From Myxococcaceae bacterium (GTDB lineage Bacteria; Myxococcota; Myxococcia; Myxococcales; Myxococcaceae): a DNA stretch of 35,252 nt. The position numbers and the translations under genes are program-made. Below, in pieces: positions 8,683-15,854 of the stretch. Within the stretch, counting starts at the first letter, position 1. The number at the start of each line of letters is the position of its first letter. Location: NCBI GenBank assembly GCA_020247085.1, contig JADCJJ010000189.1, positions 1-35,252 on the forward strand, read 5' to 3'. The notes under the pieces were generated by a model. The model ran no database searches, was not told where the DNA came from, and saw only the letters and a program-made list of their open reading frames with translations.

Positions 8683-9861
8683 ATGGCGGTTCGCTTTGGA
8701 ATCGACGTCTGGGTGAAGCAGTGCTTCCGGGCGCTCCGGGGGCTGCGCGTCGGCGCCATCGTGAACCCGACGAGCGTCGACGCCTCGTACCGGCACCTCG
8801 TCGACCTGTTGCACGGCGCTGACCACGTCACCCTCGCGGCGCTCTTCGGGCCCGAGCACGGCGTGCGGGGCGAGGCGCAGTACATGGTCGCCGTCGACGA
8901 CGTGCCGCGTGATGCGCGCACCGGGGTGCCCGTGCACAGCCTCTACGGTCACACCCTCGAGTCCCTCTCACCGAAGCCTTCGTGGCTCCAGCCACTCGAC
9001 GCGTTGGTCTTCGACATCCAGGACGTCGGGGCGCGCTACTACACGTACATCTACACGATGGCGCTGGCGATGAAGGCGGCTGCCCGCGCGAAGCTCCCGT
9101 TCTTCGTGCTCGACCGGCCGAACCCCATCGGGCTCGACGTCGTGCAGGGCAACCTCGTCGGCAAGCGGTTCCGCTCGTTCGTCGGCCTCTACGAGCTGCC
9201 CACGCGTCACGGCATGTCCGCCGGAGAGATCGCCCGCCTGCTGAACGAGCGCGAGCGCCTCGGCTGCGAGCTCACCGTCGTGCCCTGCGAGGGCCTTCGC
9301 CGCAGCACACGCTGGGAGCAGCTCGGGCGCGACTTCATCTCGCCGTCTCCCAACATGCCCACGCCGAAGACGGCGCTGGTCTACCCGGGCATGTGCCTGG
9401 GCGAGGGCACCAACGTCAGCGAGGGCCGAGGTACCTGCCGGCCCTTCGAGCAGTTCGGCGCCCCGTGGCTGCGCGGCGCCGAGGTGGCGGACCACCTCAA
9501 CGCGCTCCGCCTGCCCGGGGTGACGTTCAGGGCGTGCGCCTTCACGCCCACCTTCGACAAGTTCCGCGGCAGCTCGTGCGAGGGCGCCTTCCTTCACGTC
9601 ACCGACGCGCGCGCGTTCGACCCGTTCGTCACCGGCATCGCCGTCTTCCAGGCCTGCCACGCGCTGGGGCAGGGCCACTTCGCCTGGCGGGCCGACGCCT
9701 ACGAGTTCGTCGACGACGTTCCCGCCTTCGATCTGCTCTGTGGAACGGCTCACATCCGCAAGGGCATCGAGGCCGGCTGGCCGCTCGAGCGCCTGGTCGC
9801 CGGGTTCGAGGCCGAGCTCGAGCCTTTTCTGCCCCTGCGAAAGCGGCACCTGATCTACTAG
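8683..9861 (+). CDS. NamZ-like exo-beta-N-acetylmuramidase family protein (DUF1343)
   Basis: The 392-residue product is a full-length DUF1343 protein. Characterised members (NamZ, family GH171) remove N-acetylmuramic acid from the non-reducing end of peptidoglycan fragments. Family signatures are intact: FGPEHGVRG (about 47-55), DIQDVGARYYTYIYTM (about 111-126), DRPNPIG, SPNMPTPKTALVYPGM and EGTNVSEGRGT. No signal peptide is present, so the protein as read would be cytoplasmic, which fits turnover of imported muropeptides better than an extracellular role; this is inference. It abuts the TPR/AgmX-like gene (TGA then ATG, no gap) and has a strong GGAGG site seven bases upstream. A metallophosphoesterase-like gene begins 23 bases downstream. 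The family is secure; the exact substrate is not. Confidence 0.88.
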   Translation: MAVRFGIDVWVKQCFRALRGLRVGAIVNPTSVDASYRHLVDLLHGADHVTLAALFGPEHGVRGEAQYMVAVDDVPRDARTGVPVHSLYGHTLESLSPKPSWLQPLDALVFDIQDVGARYYTYIYTMALAMKAAARAKLPFFVLDRPNPIGLDVVQGNLVGKRFRSFVGLYELPTRHGMSAGEIARLLNERERLGCELTVVPCEGLRRSTRWEQLGRDFISPSPNMPTPKTALVYPGMCLGEGTNVSEGRGTCRPFEQFGAPWLRGAEVADHLNALRLPGVTFRACAFTPTFDKFRGSSCEGAFLHVTDARAFDPFVTGIAVFQACHALGQGHFAWRADAYEFVDDVPAFDLLCGTAHIRKGIEAGWPLERLVAGFEAELEPFLPLRKRHLIY

Positions 9862-9884
9862 CTTCTCGACACGTCACTGTAGCC

Positions 9885-10565
9885 ATGGCCACCGCACTCG
9901 GCATCTTCGGAGACACCGGCGGCGACATCGCCTCGTTCGACGCGGCGCTCCAGCTGTTGGCGGGCCGGGGCGCCCGACGGTTCCTCTTCGCCGGCGGCCG
10001 GTACGAGGATCTCGACGAGTGGCTCCGGCTCAAGCGCGAAGAGGCGCGCGCGCAGGCCGACTACTCCAACGGCGACTTCCTCGAGGACGTCTCGCGGTAC
10101 CTGCTGGGGCTCGACCAGCTCGAGCGCCCCGCGGCCTTCGGCTCGGCCTGGGAGCTCGCCCGCGCCATCGAAGACGTCATGCTGATGAAGGACAAGGTCG
10201 TGCGGACTCCCGAGAGGGGCTCGCTTCAGTACCAGGACTCGTCCGTTCCCCGAAAGGCGATGGACATCGTCGGAGACGTGCTGTGCTGCGTGGTGCACGA
10301 CAAGAACGACCTCGATAAAGACGACATGGTGAACGCCGCGGTGCTCGTGCACGGGAAGGAGGGCGCGCCGAAGGTGGTGCAGATTGGCCCGCGCTACTTC
10401 GTGACGCCGGGCCGCGTGAAGGGTGGCTCGAAGTCGTCGGTGGGGCTGCTCGAGGTCGTCGACCGCCAGCTCGTCTTTTCGGCCTTCTCGCTCGACGGCG
10501 CGACGCTGATCGACCGGCAGCCGCTGCCGATTGGTGGCACCAAGACGAAGCTGTCGGTGAAGTGA
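9885..10565 (+). CDS. Degenerate calcineurin-like metallophosphoesterase (predicted pseudoenzyme)
   Basis: 226 residues. Both ends follow the calcineurin-like phosphoesterase pattern, but the metal ligands are gone. The usual SDIHGN block reads GDTGGD (residues 9-14). The following LGD block reads AGGR (36-39). The usual GHTH-x-P block reads GKEG-A-P (157-162), and the usual VNPGSV reads VTPGRV, followed by the normal closing strands (SSVGLLEVVDRQLVFSAF). No GNHE block is visible. I infer the fold is retained but classical binuclear-metal phosphatase activity is lost, leaving a binding or regulatory role. Starts at ATG 9885; the one-base gap to nadD suggests co-transcription and possibly a role near NAD metabolism. 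The alternative is an unrelated myxobacterial family; only a structure-based comparison would settle it. Confidence 0.65.
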   Translation: MATALGIFGDTGGDIASFDAALQLLAGRGARRFLFAGGRYEDLDEWLRLKREEARAQADYSNGDFLEDVSRYLLGLDQLERPAAFGSAWELARAIEDVMLMKDKVVRTPERGSLQYQDSSVPRKAMDIVGDVLCCVVHDKNDLDKDDMVNAAVLVHGKEGAPKVVQIGPRYFVTPGRVKGGSKSSVGLLEVVDRQLVFSAFSLDGATLIDRQPLPIGGTKTKLSVK

Positions 10566-10566
10566 C

Positions 10567-11124
10567 GTGCGCCAGGTCGCGCTCTTTGGAGGCAGCTTCA
10601 ACCCGCCGCACGTCGGCCACCTGATGGCGGCCACCTTCGTGCGCGCGACGCGAGCGGTCGACGAGGTATGGCTCGTGCCGGCGTTCGACCACCCGTTCGG
10701 AAAAGCCCTGACGCCGTTCGACGACCGGGTCGCGCTCTGCGAGCGCCTCGGGCAGGACTGCGGGCCCTGGTTCAAGGTCAGCCGCGCCGAGGCCGAGGTC
10801 GGCAAGGAAGGCCGCACAATCGAGCTGCTCGAGTACCTACTGCCCCAGCACCCGGACACGCGCTTTCACTTCGTCATCGGCAGCGACATTCTCGCCGACC
10901 TGCCGAAGTGGAAGGCGTGGGATCGAATCGAGGCGCTGGTCGAGGTGGTCGTGCTGCACCGCGCCGGCTTCCCGTCACCGCGGGCTTTTGGGCCTCCGAT
11001 CGTCGAGGTGTCGTCGACCGCCGTTCGTGCTGCGCTGAACGCCGGGCTCCGCCCCGATGGGTTGGTGCCGCGTCAGGTGCTCGACCTCATCGAGTCGCGT
11101 CAGCTCACCTTCGGCCACCCGTGA
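10567..11124 (+). CDS. nadD: Nicotinate-nucleotide adenylyltransferase
   Basis: Transfers AMP from ATP to nicotinate mononucleotide, giving deamido-NAD, the penultimate step of NAD synthesis in the cytoplasm. The 185-residue Rossmann-type protein has the nucleotidyltransferase motif GGSFNPPHVGH at residues 8-18 and the second signature SSTAVRAAL near residue 149, close to the canonical ISSTxIR. FVIGSDILADLPKWKAWD in the middle is also typical of NadD. The GTG start lies one base after the stop of the metallophosphoesterase-like gene. Length is somewhat short for NadD but complete. The common neighbours obgE, proA and rsfS are not next to it here. Assignment secure. Confidence 0.92.
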   Translation: MRQVALFGGSFNPPHVGHLMAATFVRATRAVDEVWLVPAFDHPFGKALTPFDDRVALCERLGQDCGPWFKVSRAEAEVGKEGRTIELLEYLLPQHPDTRFHFVIGSDILADLPKWKAWDRIEALVEVVVLHRAGFPSPRAFGPPIVEVSSTAVRAALNAGLRPDGLVPRQVLDLIESRQLTFGHP

Positions 11125-11312
11125 CGGGCGAAGCTCCTCGCTGACGATGACCCTGAATCGCCCGGGCTGGCGATACCGGGAGCGCCCACAGAATCGCCCC
11201 AGCCCTGCGCAACGCACCACCTCGCAAGGTCGAATAATGAGCGTTATGTCAACTTGCGACGGGTCGCTTTCGAGGGTGGGTGCGTCGTGGGTCTGGCCTA
11301 CCTTCAGCCCAA

Positions 11313-11882
11313 GTGTGGCCGTGTCCCTTCGCGTTCCGTCGCCGGTTTGTCGCTTCGCTGGGTGGAGCCGTGGTGCTGGTGGCATGCCCGTCGCCGCGTC
11401 AATCCACCGCCTCGGAGTCGCCGGTAAGCGCGCTCGACGCCGGCGCGAGGAGTGACGCGGGGCTCCTCCTTCCCCCGCTCGCCTTTCGCCTGGGGGTCGA
11501 GCTCGCCGACGGAGGCTGGTTGTCGTTCGACGCCGCGTCGTCTTTGGCCCACGCCCCGCCGGCGGTGGCGCTCGAGCTGAGCAGCCCGCTCGAACTCGTC
11601 GGGGCCCGCGTACGGCTGTTCGACTGGAGCGACTCCGTCGTCCCGGGCGACGACATGGTGACGTCAGGAGACGGCGGCTTCCAGGCCCGAATTCGGCCGC
11701 TGCGTGCGCTCGAGGCCGGCCGCGCCTACGAGCTCGTCGTCGATGGAGAGATCGACACGACTTTCTCCGACACCTTCGGTCGGCAGCACGCGGACGTCCG
11801 GTTGCGGCTGCAGATCGACGGCGACGTTCAGCCTACGCGCACGCAGGTCAGGCCCTCCCGAAAGAAGCCTCTGCAGCCCTGA
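11313..11882 (+). CDS. Small lipoprotein with an Ig-like (beta-sandwich) domain
   Basis: About 189 residues from GTG 11313. The N-terminus has Arg residues (FAFRRRF), a hydrophobic core and a lipobox LVAC, so a lipid-anchored envelope protein is expected. A Ser/Ala/Pro-rich linker follows, then a beta-rich domain (about 50-170) with strands such as LGVELADGG and the segment YELVVDGEIDTTFSDTFGR, which resembles bacterial Ig-like modules that end in a D-x-x-G turn. The ORF track starts at 11280; the later GTG gives a signal peptide of normal length, but neither start has a clear ribosome binding site. I do not recognise the gene; an Ig-like fold is a tentative reading. The 188 bases upstream include an AT-richer patch (AATAATGAGCGTTATG) that may hold the promoter. 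Confidence 0.6.
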   Translation: MWPCPFAFRRRFVASLGGAVVLVACPSPRQSTASESPVSALDAGARSDAGLLLPPLAFRLGVELADGGWLSFDAASSLAHAPPAVALELSSPLELVGARVRLFDWSDSVVPGDDMVTSGDGGFQARIRPLRALEAGRAYELVVDGEIDTTFSDTFGRQHADVRLRLQIDGDVQPTRTQVRPSRKKPLQP

Positions 11883-11970
11883 CCAGCTTCGCCGAGCGAC
11901 CGTCCCCCGCCGGCCTGGTCGGTTCCAACACTGGCGCGCTTCGAGACCTGGGCACACGCGGCGTCGCGTC

Positions 11971-12801
11971 CTACGGCAACGCGAGCAGCAGCTTCGAGAC
12001 GTCGTACAGCACCTCGCCGCGCTCGAAGCGCGGGCGGCGCTCGAGGTGCCAGGCCGACTCCTCCGCGAGGCGCCACAGGCACCACTCGAGCACGCTGCGG
12101 AGGTTGATCGCGTCGTACAGGTTGTACTCGACGAGCACGCGCAGGGCCTTCACGTCGCGGTGGGCGTTCCACAGGCGCCAGAGGTGAACGGCGTCGAGGC
12201 CCCTCACGCCCTTGAGGTGCGGCGGTCGATCGAGCTGCAGCGCCTCTTCGATGCCCTTGAGCCCGCCCTTGAGGCCGACGCGGCGCACGAGGAAGCGCAG
12301 ATCGACGTGGGCGATGGCCTCGGGGAACCCACCCTCGGCGAAGGCCTTTCGCAGGGTCGGCACGTCGAAGGCGGCGCCGTTGAACGTCACCCAGATGGGG
12401 CTGGCGGCGAGCCGCTCCGGCAGGCCCTGGAGCGTGTGGCCGCGGCGGAACGTGGCCACGCCGGCACGGTCCATCAGGCCCACCACCGTCGGCTGCTCGT
12501 CTCCGTCGGCCTCGATGTCGAAGAAAACCGTCTGGTCGACGAAGTGCGGGTACAGGCGCCAGTGCTCCCGTGGCGGCACGAGCGCCGCAAGCCGGGGCAC
12601 GTCGCCGGCGGCGAGGGCTGCGCGGGCCTCGGCGATGCGGCCCACGGTCTCGGCGTCGAGGCGGGGCGACATGACGGTGCCCTTCGCGGCCGCGGCCTCA
12701 AACTGGTCCCACCTCTCGAGGCCGCGCGCCCACAGCTCGCGCTCCCGGAATGGGCCCACCCCCTTCGAGAGCTGAAAGGTGCGCTCGAGGAAGCCGCTCA
12801 T
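11971..12801 (-). CDS. YprB-type RNase H-like (DEDDy) exonuclease domain protein
   Basis: 276 residues with a 3'-5' exonuclease/RNase H-like fold. The acidic residues expected of a DEDDy nuclease are visible: FFDIEAD (D-x-E, about residue 92), FNGAAFDVP, the HVDLRFLVRR segment, and YNLYDAINL near the C-terminal third. LKGGLKGIEEAL between them is a hallmark of the YprB_RNaseH-like family. Substrate and physiological role are not known for this family. It is the last gene of a five-gene minus-strand operon: the ATG at 12801 lies one base after the mutT stop. The ORF-track start at 13170 runs through mutT in another frame and is discarded. No TPR or helicase extension is present, so the protein is essentially the nuclease domain with short flanks. 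Confidence 0.8.
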   Translation of the reverse strand: MSGFLERTFQLSKGVGPFRERELWARGLERWDQFEAAAAKGTVMSPRLDAETVGRIAEARAALAAGDVPRLAALVPPREHWRLYPHFVDQTVFFDIEADGDEQPTVVGLMDRAGVATFRRGHTLQGLPERLAASPIWVTFNGAAFDVPTLRKAFAEGGFPEAIAHVDLRFLVRRVGLKGGLKGIEEALQLDRPPHLKGVRGLDAVHLWRLWNAHRDVKALRVLVEYNLYDAINLRSVLEWCLWRLAEESAWHLERRPRFERGEVLYDVSKLLLALP

Positions 12802-12802
12802 C

Positions 12803-13213
12803 TCAGCGCGTCGGCACCGTGCCGCCGACCAGCGCGTCGATGAGGGGCAGATCGGCCTCGCAGAACGGCAGCGCCTGCATCTCGGCCGGCGTCGCGAAGC
12901 GCAGCGCCTGGGCGCCGAGGGCACGGGGCTCACCGTCGACGATCTCGGCGGCGAAGAGCTGGAGCTCGACCAGCACGTCCGGGTACGCGTGCTCGGTGCG
13001 CCAGAGGCGGCGGCCAACCGACAGGCGCACCGCGAGCTCCTCTTCGCCCTCGCGCACCAGCGCCTGCGCCTCGGACTCGCCCGGCTCCACCTTCCCGCCG
13101 GGGAACTCCCAGAGGTTCGCGCGGCTCGCCCCGGGCAGCCGCTGCTGCACCAGGAAGCGGCTCGGGTCACCGGGACTGGGAATGAGCCCGGCGACGACGC
13201 GGATCCGCCTCAA
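12803..13213 (-). CDS. mutT: MutT-type Nudix hydrolase
   Basis: 136 residues. The Nudix box reads GKVEPGESEAQALVREGEEE, matching G-x5-E-x7-RE-x-x-EE, followed by LAV. Two positions after RE depart from consensus: Gly replaces a hydrophobic residue, and Ala replaces the usual Gly. NLWEFPGGKVEPGE is typical of the MutT branch that hydrolyses oxidised nucleotides such as 8-oxo-dGTP, so a sanitising role is likely. The start is TTG at 13213: it overlaps the upstream TGA (TTGA), gives a MutT-like N-terminus (RRIRVVAGLI), and has GGGAG six bases upstream. The ORF track misses this start because it extends the frame to 13885 antisense of nothing useful, through the beta-propeller gene. The next gene begins one base after the stop. 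Confidence 0.85.
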   Translation of the reverse strand: MRRIRVVAGLIPSPGDPSRFLVQQRLPGASRANLWEFPGGKVEPGESEAQALVREGEEELAVRLSVGRRLWRTEHAYPDVLVELQLFAAEIVDGEPRALGAQALRFATPAEMQALPFCEADLPLIDALVGGTVPTR

Positions 13214-14403
13214 CCGCCGCTCCCGACGAGCTGGAGCGCGTAGAGCGTGCCGAGGTTGGTGAGCACGTACAGGCGGTTGCCGCCGCGGGCCGAGGTAAAT
13301 CGCGACGGCGTCGCCGTCACCCCGCGGCCGGGGTTCCAGGCGGCCCGCACGCGCCCAACCGACGGGTCCACGAAGGCCAGCGCCGTCGAGGTCGGCACGA
13401 CGACGTACCCGCGCGTCATCACCGGCGCCAGGCCTGCGTTGTTCCCCTTCCCCTTTGGCGTCCGATCCGAGAGGTCGAGCGCCCACAGTGCGCGGCCCGT
13501 CCGTGTCTCGATGGCTGTCAGGGTGCCGTCTCCGGTGCAGAAGAGCACCTCTCCGCGCAGCAGCAGGGAGGTGATGCCGCCCCGCGGCGACGTCCACAGA
13601 ATGTCGCCGGTCTTCGCGTCGAGGGCGTAGACGCCATCCTTGTAGCTGGCTGCGTAGAGGCGCCCGTTCTCGTCGAGCACCGGGGCCGAGTCGACGTCCT
13701 TGAACTGTTGGCCGCCCGAGAGGGTCAGCCGGCGTTCCCACCGGGCGACGCCGTCGTCGAGGCCCACGGCGACGAGGAACCCGTCGGCGAAGCCCGCGTA
13801 GGCCAGCCCGTCCTCGACCACCGGCCGCGACGCGCCCCGCACCGTGAAGCCCTGCGGAAGGTCGCGCTTGTACTGCCACGTCCACTTGCCGCTCGAGCGG
13901 TCGACCGCGAACAGCGTGTCCTGCGACGACGTCACCAGCACGAGCCCCTCGGAGATGACGGGGGTGGTGAGCAGCTCCTCACCGGCCTTGAACTCCCACA
14001 CCGTCTCGCCCGACAGCACGCGGAGGGCGTAGAGCACCCCGTCGCCCCCGGGCACGTAGGCGATGCCCTGCGCGATGGCGGCGCCCGAGAAGAAGCGCAC
14101 GGTCGTCTTCTTCTCCCACAGCAGGGCGCCGTCGATGGGAGACAGACAGCGAATGCCGCCGTCGCGGGTGGTGACGATGATGCGCTCGGTGTCGGGGTCG
14201 ACGGCCGGGCGGGCGGTCTCTCGGGGCTGGTACTCGAGGAGCTCGAGCTTCACCAGCGGCGACGACCACGCGACGTCCCACAGGCGCGGGGGGCTGACCT
14301 GCGCCACCCGAACCGGCATCGTCGGGTCGTCGCTCAGGGGAATCGCGCGGCAGCCGATGACGGCGAGCACGACGACGCCCAGCAGCCCGAACCGCCTTGT
14401 CAT
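13210..14403 (-). CDS. BamB-like PQQ-repeat beta-propeller lipoprotein
   Basis: 397 residues. The lipoprotein signal is clear: MTRRFGLLGVVVLAVIGC with lipobox VIGC. The rest is a series of PQQ-like/quinoprotein blades with the recurring A-x-D-x-x-G-x-x-x-W pattern (for example LSPIDGALLWE, VLSGETVWE, VDRSSGKWTWQ, LDAKTGDILW, IETRTGRALW). This is the architecture of BamB, the outer-membrane lipoprotein of the BAM complex that inserts beta-barrel proteins. The gene just upstream encodes a YfgM-like TPR membrane protein, the same pairing as yfgM-bamB in E. coli, which supports the call. ATG shares one base with the upstream TGA (TGATG). A different periplasmic PQQ-repeat scaffold remains possible, so no gene symbol is given. 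Confidence 0.8.
   Translation of the reverse strand: MTRRFGLLGVVVLAVIGCRAIPLSDDPTMPVRVAQVSPPRLWDVAWSSPLVKLELLEYQPRETARPAVDPDTERIIVTTRDGGIRCLSPIDGALLWEKKTTVRFFSGAAIAQGIAYVPGGDGVLYALRVLSGETVWEFKAGEELLTTPVISEGLVLVTSSQDTLFAVDRSSGKWTWQYKRDLPQGFTVRGASRPVVEDGLAYAGFADGFLVAVGLDDGVARWERRLTLSGGQQFKDVDSAPVLDENGRLYAASYKDGVYALDAKTGDILWTSPRGGITSLLLRGEVLFCTGDGTLTAIETRTGRALWALDLSDRTPKGKGNNAGLAPVMTRGYVVVPTSTALAFVDPSVGRVRAAWNPGRGVTATPSRFTSARGGNRLYVLTNLGTLYALQLVGSGG
13220..13224 (-). promoter_or_regulatory. Ribosome binding site deciding the mutT TTG start
   Basis: GGGAG on the minus strand lies six bases before TTG 13213, inside the end of the beta-propeller gene. It supports the rare TTG start with a four-base overlap. 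Confidence 0.55.
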
Positions 14404-15191
14404 CAGAGGCCCGCGTCGGAAGCGGCGGCCGCCGGAGCGGCAGGGAGCGCGACCCCCTTCGCGGCGAGCAGGCCCATGCGCTCCTTGGCCAGCCGGGCCG
14501 CCGACGAGTCGGCGGCGCTCGACGACACCTCGCCGTAGCGCTTCATCGCGCCCGTCAGGTCGTTCTTCTTCTCGAGGATCCGGGCGTGGTGGTACAGCCC
14601 CATACCCTTGAGGAAGTCCGTCTTGTTCTCTTGAGCGAGCTTCTCGAAAGCCGCCGCGGCCTCATCGAGCTTCCCGGTCTGCTCGAGCGCATACCCCCTC
14701 GCCTCCAGCGCGACGGGGCGCAGCGGGTCGGCCGGGTCGGCGTCCTTCAGGAACTCCTCAGCGAGCTTCAGCGCGTCATCGGCCTTGCCCTGCCGCAGCA
14801 TCGCCTGCGCGAGCGGGAGCGCGGCGTGAGCTGCCGACTTGCGGCCCTTGTGCTCGGCGCGGAAGCCCGAGAGCTTCGCGATGATCGCCTCGTCCTTCTC
14901 CCTATCGGACTTGAAGGGCGGGTCCTCGTCTTTCGGGGCGTCGGCCGGCGCGGTCGCGCTCACCTGGCGGTCGAGCACCTTCAAGGCCGCGCCGTACTCG
15001 TACATCGCGGCCTCGTTGGCGCGCTTCTGGACGTGGCTCACGAGCGCGACGATGCCCCCGACACCGACGAACGCCAGCACGCCGAGGACGACGTTCTTGC
15101 CGTGCTGCTCGAGGAACGGAACGGCCTGTTGGCCGAGCTTCTGGAACTCGTCGGGGCTCTTGAGTTCCTTCAAGTCTTTCTTGGTCGTCAT
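14403..15191 (-). CDS. YfgM-like membrane-anchored TPR protein
   Basis: 262 residues from ATG 15191. A short cytoplasmic N-terminus (MTTKKDLKELKSPDEF) precedes one transmembrane segment (about 33-52, VVLGVLAFVGVGGIVALV), then TPR-like helices to about residue 240 and an Ala/Pro-rich tail. This single-TM plus TPR layout is that of YfgM, an ancillary subunit of the SecYEG translocon in E. coli that links to periplasmic chaperones. The downstream overlapping gene is BamB-like, the same order as in enterobacteria, so I infer a role in handling exported outer-membrane proteins. The ORF-track TTG start at 15230 adds 13 poorly conserved-looking residues and is less likely. Overlaps the next start by one base. 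Confidence 0.75.
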   Translation of the reverse strand: MTTKKDLKELKSPDEFQKLGQQAVPFLEQHGKNVVLGVLAFVGVGGIVALVSHVQKRANEAAMYEYGAALKVLDRQVSATAPADAPKDEDPPFKSDREKDEAIIAKLSGFRAEHKGRKSAAHAALPLAQAMLRQGKADDALKLAEEFLKDADPADPLRPVALEARGYALEQTGKLDEAAAAFEKLAQENKTDFLKGMGLYHHARILEKKNDLTGAMKRYGEVSSSAADSSAARLAKERMGLLAAKGVALPAAPAAAASDAGL

Positions 15192-15251
15192 GGCGGGCGG
15201 GCTTCTGACGCTCCTCGGTGGGCCTGTCAACGGCGACCGAGGGCCCTGATT

Positions 15252-15761
15252 TCACCGCGCGCTCGCCAGCCCGTCCCCCGATCGCCGCCGCAGCTCGAGG
15301 TGGAGCGTGAGCAGCTCGTCCTCGCGAGCGGCGAGGGCCGCGAGCGCCTCGGGGCCGTACCGGGCGACGAAGCGCGTCTGTTCGTCGAGCCGGGTCCCCA
15401 CGCGCCGGGCGCGCTCGAGCAGCCCCGCCTCTCTTTCCGGCGGCACCTGCCCGCTGGCGCGCGCCGCCTGCACCGCCGCCTCGGCCTCGCTGACGCGCTG
15501 GCCGATGGCCCGCCGCGCCACGCTGCGCCCCACGTACTCCGAGATGGCCGCCGAGAGCCGCTGCTGCGTGAGCGCGTCGAGCCCGGCCTCCTCGAGCGCC
15601 CGGGCGTGCGCCTTGGCGAGCCGGCGGGCGGTCGAAGGCTCGCTCGCGCCACAGGCCGGGTCGAGCGCCTGAAGGAGGGTCTGCTGGTACATGATGAAGG
15701 CGTGGACCGACGCCGACGACAACTGGACCGATGCAAGTCGAAGGGTGCGTTCGTCGCTCAT
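15252..15761 (-). CDS. Hypothetical helical protein, first gene of the BamB-like operon
   Basis: 169 residues, not recognised. Composition is almost all-helical (Ala, Arg, Glu, Leu rich), with no signal peptide, transmembrane segment or catalytic motif. The N-terminal helix LASVQLSSASVHAFIMYQQ is the least charged part; the rest could form a coiled coil or helical bundle. One Cys (DPAC) sits near residue 37. It begins the minus-strand run that continues, 60 bases later, with the YfgM-like gene, so it may be co-transcribed. Codon use (G/C at third positions) is normal for the window, which supports real coding. It could be a regulator or a small scaffold; there is no evidence for either. Confidence 0.6.
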   Translation of the reverse strand: MSDERTLRLASVQLSSASVHAFIMYQQTLLQALDPACGASEPSTARRLAKAHARALEEAGLDALTQQRLSAAISEYVGRSVARRAIGQRVSEAEAAVQAARASGQVPPEREAGLLERARRVGTRLDEQTRFVARYGPEALAALAAREDELLTLHLELRRRSGDGLASAR

Positions 15762-15763
15762 GG

Positions 15764-15784
15764 GGGTAGTCCGGGACCCTACCC
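15764..15784. promoter_or_regulatory. Imperfect inverted repeat in a divergent promoter region
   Basis: GGGTAG and CTACCC arms flank TCCGGGACC, with an additional inner GTCC/GGAC pairing. It lies in the 93 bases between the divergent starts at 15761 and 15855, where an operator could control both. No regulator is identified, and the site could also be chance in GC-rich DNA. Confidence 0.3.
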
Positions 15785-15854
15785 TTTCTCGGCAGCGTCG
15801 TGCCCTGATGCGCCATAGTCTCTGAGTCGGCGGCGCGAGGGCCGCACGTCACCC

